A stretch of DNA of 64,000 nt, taken from Bedellia somnulentella (Eukaryota > Arthropoda > Insecta > Lepidoptera > Bedelliidae). Within the stretch, counting starts at the first letter, position 1, and each line of letters starts with the position of its first letter. The notes beneath the pieces were generated by a model that did not search any database, was not told where the DNA came from, and saw only the letters and a list, made by a program, of their open reading frames with translations. Shown piece after piece: positions 56,101 to 64,000 of the stretch. The position numbers and the translations under genes are program-made. The stretch is from the NCBI GenBank assembly GCA_963576735.1, contig OY755181.1, positions 1,178,001 to 1,242,000 of the forward strand, in the 5' to 3' direction.

Positions 56101-59100
56101 CATTGTGCAGGATAAAAAATATGTATAAAAGGATCGATAAATGTATAAGCTAAACTGGATTTGTTGCCTATACTTTACTAACCCATAGTTATGACAATAC
56201 AAAATGCTAGAAAAACTCAGTGAGAAAAGGCGAATGATCATTGTTTTTTTAAGTCATATGTGTGGTTAATCTTTCAAGGCTCTTTACGGTGTGGAAATCC
56301 AAATAGCTGAGTCGTACCTAGTTATGTATATCCATACAAAACAGCGATACTTTAATAAAAACAAAAAGACATGTTATTTCAGTCGGGAGAACAGCACTTC
56401 TAATGTTAAAGCGTGGGTTCAAATTCTGATCGAGTCTACACCAATATTGTTAAGTCATCAGTATAAAATGCTATGAAAGATTAGTTTTATAATTCAAAAT
56501 AAAAAAAATGTTTGTCAACTACAAAATTACCTGTTGATGTTGATTCAAAACTTCGTCGCGATCCAAACTGGACGTAGAATGAGACAGACTGCCTCCCGTA
56601 TCTGCCGTCCCGCTCTCACTGCCCTGTTACAATTATATAGCTATCTCACTCTTGCGGAAATCATAAAGGAATAAGCATCGTGTTGCGTGTTTTAATAAAA
56701 AAAATAAAAGCTGTTGTTGAATATTTAAGATAGAGACAAAATTTGAAATACAAATTTAAATACTAGGTTTATAAGAAAATCGTTGTTTAGAAAATATACA
56801 AAATCTGCTGTCCCGCTCTCACTGCCCTGTTAGAATTATATTGACAACGCACACTTGTTTAGAAATTTTATAGAAATAAGCGAATGTATTGATTTTCAAT
56901 GTTAAAATAAAATTTTAACTACACTAGGAAAGAAAAGCATTACTTAAGCGATATCAAATTTGTAAATGAAATAAAAGTAATAATGGTATTTATTTCTAAA
57001 ACTTGGCAAAAATTTTAATTATACACAAATTAAAAATCTAAAGGGTGATAAATCAATGTGCAAATATAAATATCCAAAGATACAAAAAAAAACAGGTTCA
57101 TAAAAGATACTTACTGTATATTTCTCCGGTCGAGTATACCCATGACATACAATGAGATGCAAGGGCGCATTGGTAGCAGATCTTAGAGCGTTTACTGCCT
57201 CATTGTGCGTGGCTCCTAGTAGAGATACGCCGTTCACTTCTAGGAGACGCATGCCGACCTGGATGGAAATCACATATTTAAGTAACAAAAAACATTATTT
57301 CAAAGTAATGTAAACTTAAGGGGCGTCCCGATTAACAGCTCTTGCGCTCACTCTTACGTAGAATTCAATGAGAGTAACAGAGATGGAACACTAGTGTGCA
57401 GTAAAAATGAACTTAATTTAGGTTTGTGACTAAAAATAAAGTCAAATGTTAAGTTAAGGGCACGCCCTCGCTTAACAACTAAAGTAACAGAGACAAAAGA
57501 AACTTTCCATAACTATTATATTAACATGAAAAGTGAACATTAATATTATAGATCGTTAAATTACACACATGTTTAATTAATTTCAAAGTTGGTCCAAGTC
57601 TGTGGTAAAGTTCAAATGCAAATAAATTATTAATGTTAATCTTTTATCTTGTTGCCTATAAATGCAATTAAACGTCAAACTCTCACTAGTATTATGGTCG
57701 AATTTCGATCACTAGACGAACTTGACACTAACTATAATAATATCCAAAATAATATGACATATTATTTTTATTGATTGTTATCCTTTTTATGCACCTATTT
57801 AACATAATCAAAAATATATATACCTTAAGTCTCCCATCCCTTCTTGCCGCGCCACCGCTATTAATCTTAGAAATGAATACCCCTTCATCATTGTGGTCGT
57901 TAGGGTTCCCGCGCTGTCCGTTCAAACCGCCCTTGATATGCATCCCCAGCTTTTCACCCTCTTGCTTGATTATCGTCAAGTCCTAGAGAAATCAGTTGTT
58001 TTAGGGGAAGCAAATTATAGGGGAATGGGGTTCGGGGTACGTGATTAAGTTGTTGGTTGAAATGAAAGTATATAAGAAGTTTAGTTATTAATTTTATGAA
58101 TAAATGTTAAAATAACTAGGCAACTTACTTATACTCAGGGCATTAATACCCATTGGGTACTAATCGCAACTAAGAACGATGCTAGCAAACCTCTCTTGCT
58201 TCCCTCATATTCTTTAATCTTCTCAACGAAACTAATAGTTTAAAAACCTCAGTGATTTTAAGCAATACCTCGAATGCAATCTCCAAGTATAGGTTTGCGT
58301 ATGCAATAGATTTTACTCAAATCATTTCAAACTACCAACAACTTAATTCGCAGGTCACAGACAACATCAATTTGTGTTCTAACATCACATGCAAAAGCCG
58401 ATCCAATCATGCAATTTTAATACATTTAAAACAGAAGAGTGGTATTGAAACTTTGTAAAACTAAAAGATTTGAGACAAAAAGCATATCTGGGTACTAATA
58501 GCACGACATAGACCACACTGATGGAACTAAAGAGTTGGTAAACGTTTGGTTTATAATTCGGAATAGTAAAGGAACACAGAAATTCTGTTGGTTTTGCCTT
58601 TGGACTTACACTTGTGTTAATTATTTCAACTTGAATGGAACCCTGAGCACGCCGTAGGGAGCACGTGTGGAAAGAAAATAATGTTTCGTTTTATAAATAT
58701 AGGCTGCATTCTTAATCTTCAGCATTATCAAGGAAGATACATATACAAATGTTAAGTTTTTAACACATATTTACTAAGATTTTAATTGATAATCCCTTCC
58801 CATTTATCCCGAATAGCTTGAAGTACACTGGTCTTTTCATTACTTCCATATTAAGCCAAATATACAATATATTCGCCATGTTGTATTGCAGATAGTTTCG
58901 AGAAGCAATAATTTTGGTGTCCGCCAAAACTACTTAAAGCGACAATTGCACTACAGTTTTAATGTTAAAGTCAAATTGTGTTAGTAAGCTCGTCTTCTTC
59001 AATTCATGCAATGCTTTACTCCAAGCAATATATACTCTTGACTTATATAATTTTCCGTTTTAGTTTAGTTCATTATAACTCAAAGCATTTCTGTCAAAAT

Positions 59101-60253
59101 ACCTGATATGATTGTAAAACTACAAAGGTTTGGGAAAAAAACTGTTTTCTTTTCATTAATTTAAAGTATTACACATTCTCTCATATTTCTTACACAACCA
59201 ATCTAAATAATCCCAAATATCATTCAAAACTTCTTTTTTAAACTGAAACAAACTGAACCTAGAGATGATGAATGAATGACCGAACGAATAACAATATTTC
59301 CCAAATCCAATAAATGAATCAAAATGACTGAACGAGTAACCCATTTTCTGAATGAATGAACAAATCCAAGTGTATTATAAATTATTATTTTTAATGAGCA
59401 AACTTGTTAGTATGAATTACCTACAGTTTCGTATATAATTGATGTATAACTAAAAAAACGAATATTTACCTGGAAGCCAGTAGGCAACGGATCATGTCTA
59501 ACAGTAAGTGCCAAAGTGGGTCCCGGCTGCAATAACATTTGTACGGCATCTCTGTGAGTGACACCGATTACATCGTGACCATTCACTTTCAGCAAACGGT
59601 CACCCATCCTGAGTTTGCCGGAACGCGCGGCGACACCGCCGGGGACGATCTGTAGGGAAAGTTTTGAAGTTGGTTAGTGCTGCAATAACTGAGGCAATAA
59701 AAGTCAAACTATTATTATAGATGTATAGGATATACCTCACATAAATAAATACATTTTCTCAAACCTCTTTTCCTACTAGGGTCAGCAGAGAACAACATAG
59801 ATAAGAAGTCATGAATGACTCATGATAATTTTTTAGTACATTCTGGTCGTTCTCTAGTAATGTTTTTTTACAATTTTGGCTTTATTTATATTCATAGAGA
59901 ATTTAACTAAATAGAGAAAAAACAAAGAATCAATTTCCATAAATGGTTCAGTGCCTCTATATTATATTATGTGCATTGTATTAATAACAAAAGACAGAAC
60001 ATTGAATCAACCAATCGGGGTGTGGGGACAACATCTTGTAAGAATTACTTTTTAGCGGATTTTGGCCATTTTTGTACTGAACTACGTTTGGTTTTAAATT
60101 CTATATGTAAAGAGTAAAAAAAACTTTTCTACTCTTACTTACATGTGATATAAATATTCCTGGTTCCTTTCCACCGAAAGGCACACACGAATGGTCAGTG
60201 CCACCAATTATACTGAATCCTAAAGAACCACTTTCCTTCACCAATACCACTTC
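43882..60253 (-). CDS. scrib: Scribble cell-polarity scaffold, C-terminal part (PDZ3, PDZ4, proline-rich tail)
   Basis: Basolateral polarity scaffold of the LAP family at the cell cortex. Exons on the minus strand: 60253-60143, 59649-59470, 57982-57824, 57258-57115, 56623-56531, 55214-55131, 54242-54126, 51115-49925, 49553-49448, 48998-48857, 47585-47459, 46915-46820, 46358-46179, 44124-43882. All junctions are AG/GT and the frame runs unbroken for about 990 codons to a TAA. PDZ3 and PDZ4 are followed by a large proline-rich exon, then blocks shared with fly and human Scribble: SVSDKKKFFENAMEE, KIFTFLSADEVERMKQEEE, and RRAAWRAARLRSLEQ joined to DAIQSQMVIK. The LRRs, PDZ1 and PDZ2 are absent and must lie beyond 60.3 kb. 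Introns carry SINEs and a TA-flanked MITE. Confidence 0.93.
44898..45235. mobile_element. MITE with CAGGCTGG ends and TA target duplication
   Basis: 338 bp in the last scribble intron. Ends CAGGCTGGACCATT and (reverse) CAGGCTGGGCCATT, with a further inner repeat (GAGTATGGG-AAGT). TA flanks at 44896-44897 and 45236-45237. Consistent with a Tc1/mariner-dependent non-autonomous element. Confidence 0.75.
46179..46358 (-). CDS. scrib: scribble penultimate exon, probable cassette exon (60 codons)
   Basis: Acceptor CTTATAG at 46359-46365 and donor GTATGA at 46173-46178. The 180-nt open frame is phase 0 at both ends and encodes TWPLPRIALRTKSGPILAVK, then AEEYVCPITGETKLRTVEYI and ends EKIIEKE, joining naturally to VETTQEKIISLE of the last exon. 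It can be included or skipped without changing the frame. If the donor is not used, translation stops one codon later (V, TGA). I infer membership in scribble from phase, strand and position. Confidence 0.65.
46981..47216 (+). mobile_element. Family A retroposon in scribble intron
   Basis: 9-bp duplication AATATAAAG (46972-46980, 47217-47225); starts at GGGTCGGCTTAG, so slightly 5'-truncated, and has an internal TTTTAAGGGAT repeat. Confidence 0.78.
48036..48360 (-). mobile_element. Family D repeat split by a family A insertion
   Basis: The GTTCATG...GGGGATTATT end (48040-48080) and the tRNA-like core (48210-48283, minus) are separated by a truncated A copy at 48083-48182. Confidence 0.6.
48446..48819 (+). 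mobile_element. Family B SINE in scribble intron
   Basis: 12-bp duplication AAATTCAAATCT (48434-48445, 48820-48831). Close relative of the copy at 33215, sharing the internal CAGAAGGGCGTGAGTTCC segment. The scribble exon 48857-48998 begins only 25 bp beyond. Confidence 0.85.
49925..51115 (-). CDS. scrib: scribble large proline-rich exon (397 codons)
   Basis: Low-complexity, probably disordered segment rich in P, S, T and E, beginning LSSPPATPRVLAGHPGSPPP and ending KAFAIGE. It has two RVxF-type motifs that could dock protein phosphatase 1: KRVSF (50948-50962) and RRVRF (50051-50065). Phase 0 at both ends, so it could be skipped without a frameshift. The acceptor (51116-51117) has a weak pyrimidine tract; an in-frame TAG lies just upstream, fixing the exon start. 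Confidence 0.85.
51116..54125 (-). other. Long scribble intron
   Basis: 3 kb, strongly AT-rich, with LINE C fragments at 52340-52430 and 53500-53600 and no exon that I can identify. Confidence 0.5.
53500..53600 (-). mobile_element. LINE family C 3' end
   Basis: Minus-strand copy with tail ATACATATACTCACGCCATT and the following Ser-Ala-Tyr-Pro coding end. In the intron before the scribble proline-rich exon. A shorter relative lies at about 52340-52430. Confidence 0.6.
54655..54780 (-). mobile_element. Family A retroposon, 5'-truncated
   Basis: Tail at 54660-54676. A scrambled A remnant also lies at 54270-54520. Confidence 0.6.
54928..55120 (+). mobile_element. Family A retroposon, 5'-truncated
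   Basis: Starts at AAGAGGCGACTAACTGTATT; ends about 10 bp before the scribble donor at 55126-55130. Confidence 0.65.
55381..55622 (-). mobile_element. Family A retroposon inside an older repeat
   Basis: 12-bp duplication ATTCAAATTTTT (55369-55380, 55623-55634). The host sequence (55263-55870) begins ACTAGCTGACC, a Helitron-like 3' end on the minus strand, and resumes with CCGGGATAAAAAGTATACTA. Confidence 0.8.
57115..57982 (-). CDS. scrib: scribble exons encoding PDZ4
   Basis: Exons 57982-57824 and 57258-57115. The binding loop is EKLGMHIKGG, followed by GNPNDHNDEGVFISKINSGG, GRLKVGMRLLEVNGVSLLG, ATHNEAVNALR and LIVCHGY. The intron falls between RLK and VGMRLLEVNG. PDZ4 is followed by a serine-rich linker exon (56623-56531). 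Confidence 0.93.
58115..58245 (-). mobile_element. LINE family C fragment in scribble intron
   Basis: Degenerate minus-strand 3' end (TTATACTCAGGGCATTAATA, then CCTCTCTTGCTTCCCTCATA). Further degraded copies: 61760-61900, 63225-63345, and 3'-tail-only scraps at 26160-26200 and 44614-44660. Confidence 0.5.
59470..60253 (-). CDS. scrib: scribble exons encoding PDZ3
   Basis: Two phase-0 exons (60253-60143 and 59649-59470). The first gives EVVLVKESGSLGFSIIGG, where LGFSI is the carboxylate-binding loop, and KEPGIFISH. The second gives IVPGGVAARSGKLRMGDRLL, VNGHDVIGVTHRDAV and LTVRHDPLPTGFQ. The order and the RHDPLP(T)G linker match the third PDZ domain of Scribble, which leads directly into PDZ4. 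Confidence 0.93.
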
Positions 60254-60969
60254 CTGAAACAACGGAAAGAAACTTATAGTACTTCTGCCTATACTATTTT
60301 ATGATTACCGTCACCGTATTGAATACAATTGACAGATTCTATGCTACAAGCTATGCATTTTTACTCATAGTGAATAAAATATAATACAAAATTTATATCT
60401 TGTGCAAATATCTCTAATGAGGTGAAGCAAAACTACTAATTCAATTAATACAAAATATAATTCAAAATATTACTGAGCTCAAAATCTACCTCAAAAGAAA
60501 CTTTCACACATTAAGGTATACATAAAATCTGCCAATCGCTTAATAAGCCAAATTATATAGAGTACATACGATATATTTTAATGTCTATAAAAAGCTTTTT
60601 AACTATAACTTGTGAATGGCGCTTTGTAGTGTCGGCTTTAAATAGCATTAACCCATTTATTCCGGAGTTGTCGTAAGATGCAATTAAGGGTGTTGGGAGA
60701 CCTATCACTAAATATTATTTACTTTACCATCATTCAAGTTCTACTTCCTAAGCTCCAGCTACCTCTTCTTGGGACTTATAACCGAGAGTATCTATACGTT
60801 CGTATGTAGTAAATGGGCGTCCTTTCTTTCTATGTAAACGTTATACAAAACTTAAAGTGAATTATTCTCTGTTTTTTACAACAAACAGAATATTTCACAA
60901 GAAATTTCGATTAGATTTGATAAAAGTAAATAATGTATGTATTTTCATAAAATTATTACTTTATTTTGA

Positions 60970-61115
60970 ATGTTTTTGTTCATGAAAACCTCATGTGGGA
61001 TTATTACTAATAAATCAAGGAAACAAAAATTTCGACTCTGGCGGGGATCGAACCCGCGACCTCCGGGAATACGCCCCCGTCGCTCTGCCAATAAAGCTAC
61101 AGTGTCAATGGCTTC
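60970..61115 (-). mobile_element. Family D repeat
   Basis: Begins with GTTCATGAAAACCTCATGTG and contains the tRNA-like core (GGGATCGAACCCGCGACC on the plus strand). Lies beyond the last scribble exon seen. Confidence 0.6.
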
Positions 61116-62034
61116 CAGTTATACTTTATACCCTTTATATTTACTGTGGACTCCTTTATAAGGGTTTCGGGACCGAATGGTCAAATCAATACCCTATTAG
61201 ATTCGTCATGACTGTCTGTATGTCTGTCCGTGTGCCATATCCATTTTTTCTGAAATTATTAACTGTTGGTTCCCTTTGGGTCTCGAATTACAACGCCCAA
61301 CCATCACTTAAAATGCCTCTATACCCTAAGTTGTCTCTTGGGACAGCCGCGGGAATAAATAAGTTAGTGGTAGTCTAAGCCGACACTACTCAGCGTTTAT
61401 CACTGTATATACTACCACAGCCAATATAGATATGTCCCCAGCGAGACCTACATTTTATAGAGTGATTTCGACGTAATCTACCATAGTGATTGGCAGTTTT
61501 TTTCAATATATACTTTCACTGTGGTAGTAGCCAGGACGCGCCCTCCGAAGAATCTAATGATATTACACACATATAATCACGTAATTTGCTGCGTAGTGTC
61601 GGCGCAGAATAGCACTATCCCATTTTTAACCGTGGGTGTTCATAAGAGGCAGCTTAAGGTATTGGGTCTTTTAAAGAAGTTGTTGGGCGATGCGGTTGGA
61701 GACCCATCATCAACAAGCTTTTTTTTACAACCTTTTCCCACTTAATTACCGTCGCTGAGGAAAACCTATCGATCGCTATTTGTAAAATCCTGGCATACCT
61801 TTCTAGATTCGTTTACATCCATCAATCTTTTCACACATGCCCTTATTCTTCATACATCGGATACCTGCATTTTTGAGCACACTCTATTAATCTTTAAATG
61901 CTAATATAGCGATATTATAAAAGACTGCTTCTATTGCTCTTTACCAACCAATTTTTGGTGTCTTCTCTTCATTTATCCTGTATCGTTACTTACACAGTGC
62001 TGTTACTACATATACTTTCTTTAAAATTGTTATA

Positions 62035-62279
62035 CATACATACATACATATACTCACGGCTGTAAATCCCTAGAAGGGGTAGCCAGAGCTAAGGAATAAG
62101 AAATTCCTCAGCCACTTTTGGAAATGATAGTGGGGAAAAGATGGTAAAAATAAAGGTTGTTGGTGATGGGTCTCCAACCGCATCGCCCAAAAATACCTTA
62201 AAAGCCCCAACACCGTTAGTCGCCTCTTATGTACACCCACCGGAAGAAATAGTGCTATTCTAAGCCGACACTACACAGC
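62035..62279 (-). mobile_element. Family A retroposon
   Basis: 13-bp duplication TAAAATTGTTATA (62022-62034, 62280-62292). Degraded A copies lie next to it (62290-62520, minus; 61588-61750, plus; 61300-61395, minus; 60618-60800, plus). Confidence 0.82.
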
Positions 62280-62537
62280 TAAAATTGTTATAATTGTACT
62301 TATACTCACTTCTATAAATGCCAAAAACGGGTACTTCAGAAAAAGGAATTGGGAAGCAAATTATGAAGAATTTTTATAAAAAATAAAGAAAATTGGTAAT
62401 GGGTCTGCAGACACATTGTCCCAACCATGACTTAAAATTTCCCAAATACCCTTAGTCACTCACACTGACGTCACCCAAGGGTAGAATTATATTAATGTTA
62501 TTGTAAGCAGACACTTAACATCAACTATAGGCTTATT

Positions 62538-63207
62538 AATACTAATATTAATAAATTTCTTCGCTTAATTCCGCTAAATAATACCTGCAGTCTTCATGCA
62601 ACATGCACTGTGCACCGCCCGCCCTTCCACTTACAAGAAATCGAAAAGCAGACAATGCACCACACACACACCCGCAAGCGAAAACCACAGGCAACCACAA
62701 ACATGCGACGCGTTTCGACTCAACACGTGTGATAATTCCGTTAATGATAATTATAATGATAATCCAGATAATGATAATTCCGTTGCACTGCTGAATGAAC
62801 AGCTGGGCTACACCGTTTCCCCACTTTTGACAATTTTTTCCAATAATATAGTCACTCGTCATTGATGTTCTTTGGGTGGGGGAGTGGGGAGCCTGGCCTA
62901 TAAATATAACCGCAAAATCGTATGACCGGCACTCGGTGGTCAGCTGCCGAACTGTCTACTAACTGCTCGTCAATGACTCGTGTTGAGTCGAAACGCGTCG
63001 CATGTTTGTGGTTGCCTGTGGTTTTCGCTTGCGGGTGTGTGTGTGGTGCATTGTCTGCTTTTCGATTTCTTGTAAGTGGGAGGGCGGGCGGTGCACAGTG
63101 CATGTTGCATGAAGACTGCAGGTATTATTTAGCGGAATTAAGCGAAGAAATTTATTAATATTAGTATTGCTATGGATTTCCGCAAAGTAACGCCTGATTC
63201 AATCCAA
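62538..63207 (-). mobile_element. Inverted-repeat (foldback) element, copy 2, 190-bp arms
   Basis: Arms 62538-62727 and 62979-63168 are near-perfect reverse complements around a 251-bp core. A further 39 bp lie outside the right arm, present also at the corresponding end of copy 1. Flanked by a 12-bp direct repeat TATAGGCTTATT (62526-62537 and 63208-63219). Long arms with 10-13 bp duplications resemble Mutator-type elements, but no transposase is present. Open frames in the arms are symmetric shadows. Confidence 0.85.
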
Positions 63208-63950
63208 TATAGGCTTATTTATAAAAACGCCATAAACATCCATTGGGGATAGAGACCATCTATCACCGCTGTGTATGATCCTGACAAACCTTTCTTGATT
63301 TCCTCACATTCATTTATTCTTCTCATATGTACTCTTTTATTCTTCTTCATTTTGTATTGGCCCTACATCTTCTCTATTTGTATATTGAAAAGTTCAGAAT
63401 AACGAAAAACATCTACCAATTTAGGTATCAATATAGGTGGTACTGAACTGCTCAATATTGTGCTTTCAGATTGGGGAAAAACTTCAAGTAGATATTGTAG
63501 ACGCTATATTTTTTTGCAGGAAAAAAATTTATTGCGTGCATTACATATACACAATATATAGGTACAGCTAGTCAAGTGATTATTAAAAAGCAGTCCAAAA
63601 TTATGAGCTTCTTTAACATAACTTATAACAAGAACTAAGACTTTTGATCATAAAAACTGTTGCAGGTGTAATAAACTGAATAATATTAGTATTGGTTGTT
63701 TTACATACCTCATACCAAAGATTTATGAATATAACAATAGATTAGCAATTAACATGAGACAAACGCCATAGTATAAACATTAGATAGGTGAGACTATTCA
63801 ACTTTGTCAGTCATCATAGGAATAAAGGCTTTATTATTTATATTTGTAAAAATGTGGTACTTAAATCGTATGTAAAATGGTTCTTTTTACATGCTTATAC
63901 TCACGACTATTTATTGCGTGAGGTAGATAAAACGTCAGATTAGAAAAAAA

Positions 63951-64000
63951 GCTTGAATCACCTGATTATCCGAAAATTAAGATGATTCCGTGTTTCGGAG
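63951..64000 (+). mobile_element. Family E SINE, partial, cut by window end
   Basis: First 33 nt identical to 14029-14061, then diverges (GATTCCGTGTTTCGG). Continues beyond the window. Confidence 0.55.

Larger units (their letters stand above)
60254..64000. other. Repeat-filled region, probably an upstream scribble intron
   Basis: Scribble must continue to the right, since the PDZ3 exon needs upstream exons. No PDZ2 or linker exon is visible up to the window end; the space is filled by family A, C, D and E repeats and the inverted-repeat element. Confidence 0.45.

Noticed and set aside
62548..63158. Open frames on both strands repeating the same peptides.
   Set aside because: Mirror images produced by the 190-bp inverted arms of the foldback element; not genes.

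Overview
This is a eukaryotic nuclear window, AT-rich and crowded with transposable elements. Short GT-AG introns, insect-like exons, insect-type telomeric repeats (TTAGG), Helitron-like ends and tRNA-headed SINEs point to an insect, most likely a moth or butterfly. That placement is inferred; no species is recognised.

Four protein-coding genes were assembled by hand from splice sites and reading-frame continuity. (1) The 5' half of a secreted animal haem peroxidase lies on the minus strand (10307 down to 6141) and runs off the left edge. (2) MED4, Mediator subunit 4, is on the plus strand (27385-35650, 5 exons, 253 aa) and looks complete. (3) DNALI1/p28, the axonemal inner-arm dynein light intermediate chain, is on the plus strand (38158-42298, 6 exons, 244 aa) and looks complete. 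A perfect RFX-type X-box lies about 130 bp before its start. (4) The 3' part of scribble is on the minus strand (60253 down to 43882, 14 exons, about 990 aa: PDZ3, PDZ4, proline-rich tail). Its LRR, PDZ1 and PDZ2 exons must lie to the right of the window. DNALI1 and scribble converge on a short region carrying poly(A) signals on both strands.

The rest is mostly mobile DNA. A near-intact Ty1/copia element (identical-length 246-bp LTRs, one mismatch, 5-bp target duplication) sits in MED4 intron 1. A 5'-truncated RTE-type LINE with an open 828-codon frame sits upstream of the peroxidase. A dead mariner has its 3' terminal repeat split by a second foldback element. Two copies of an inverted-repeat element carry 10-13 bp target duplications, one with its empty site nearby. 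About thirty copies of a ~250-bp retroposon (family A), about ten of a tRNA-headed SINE (family B), several of a second tRNA-like family with palindromic ends (family D), and several stubs of a LINE (family C) fill the intergenic and intronic space. Families A, B and C share a related 3' end (small CCC/GGG hairpin, a (C/G)CGTGA-type motif, TATG-type tail), suggesting that A and B are mobilised by the LINE of family C.

Layout: 0-6 kb repeats; 6.1-10.3 kb peroxidase; 11.0-13.5 kb RTE LINE; 13.5-20 kb SINE and Helitron cluster; 20-24 kb mostly unique DNA with a GC-rich promoter-like island at 22.2-22.7 kb; 24.0-25.9 kb mariner; 27.4-35.7 kb MED4 with copia; 38.2-42.3 kb DNALI1; 43.9-60.3 kb scribble; 60.3-64 kb repeats.
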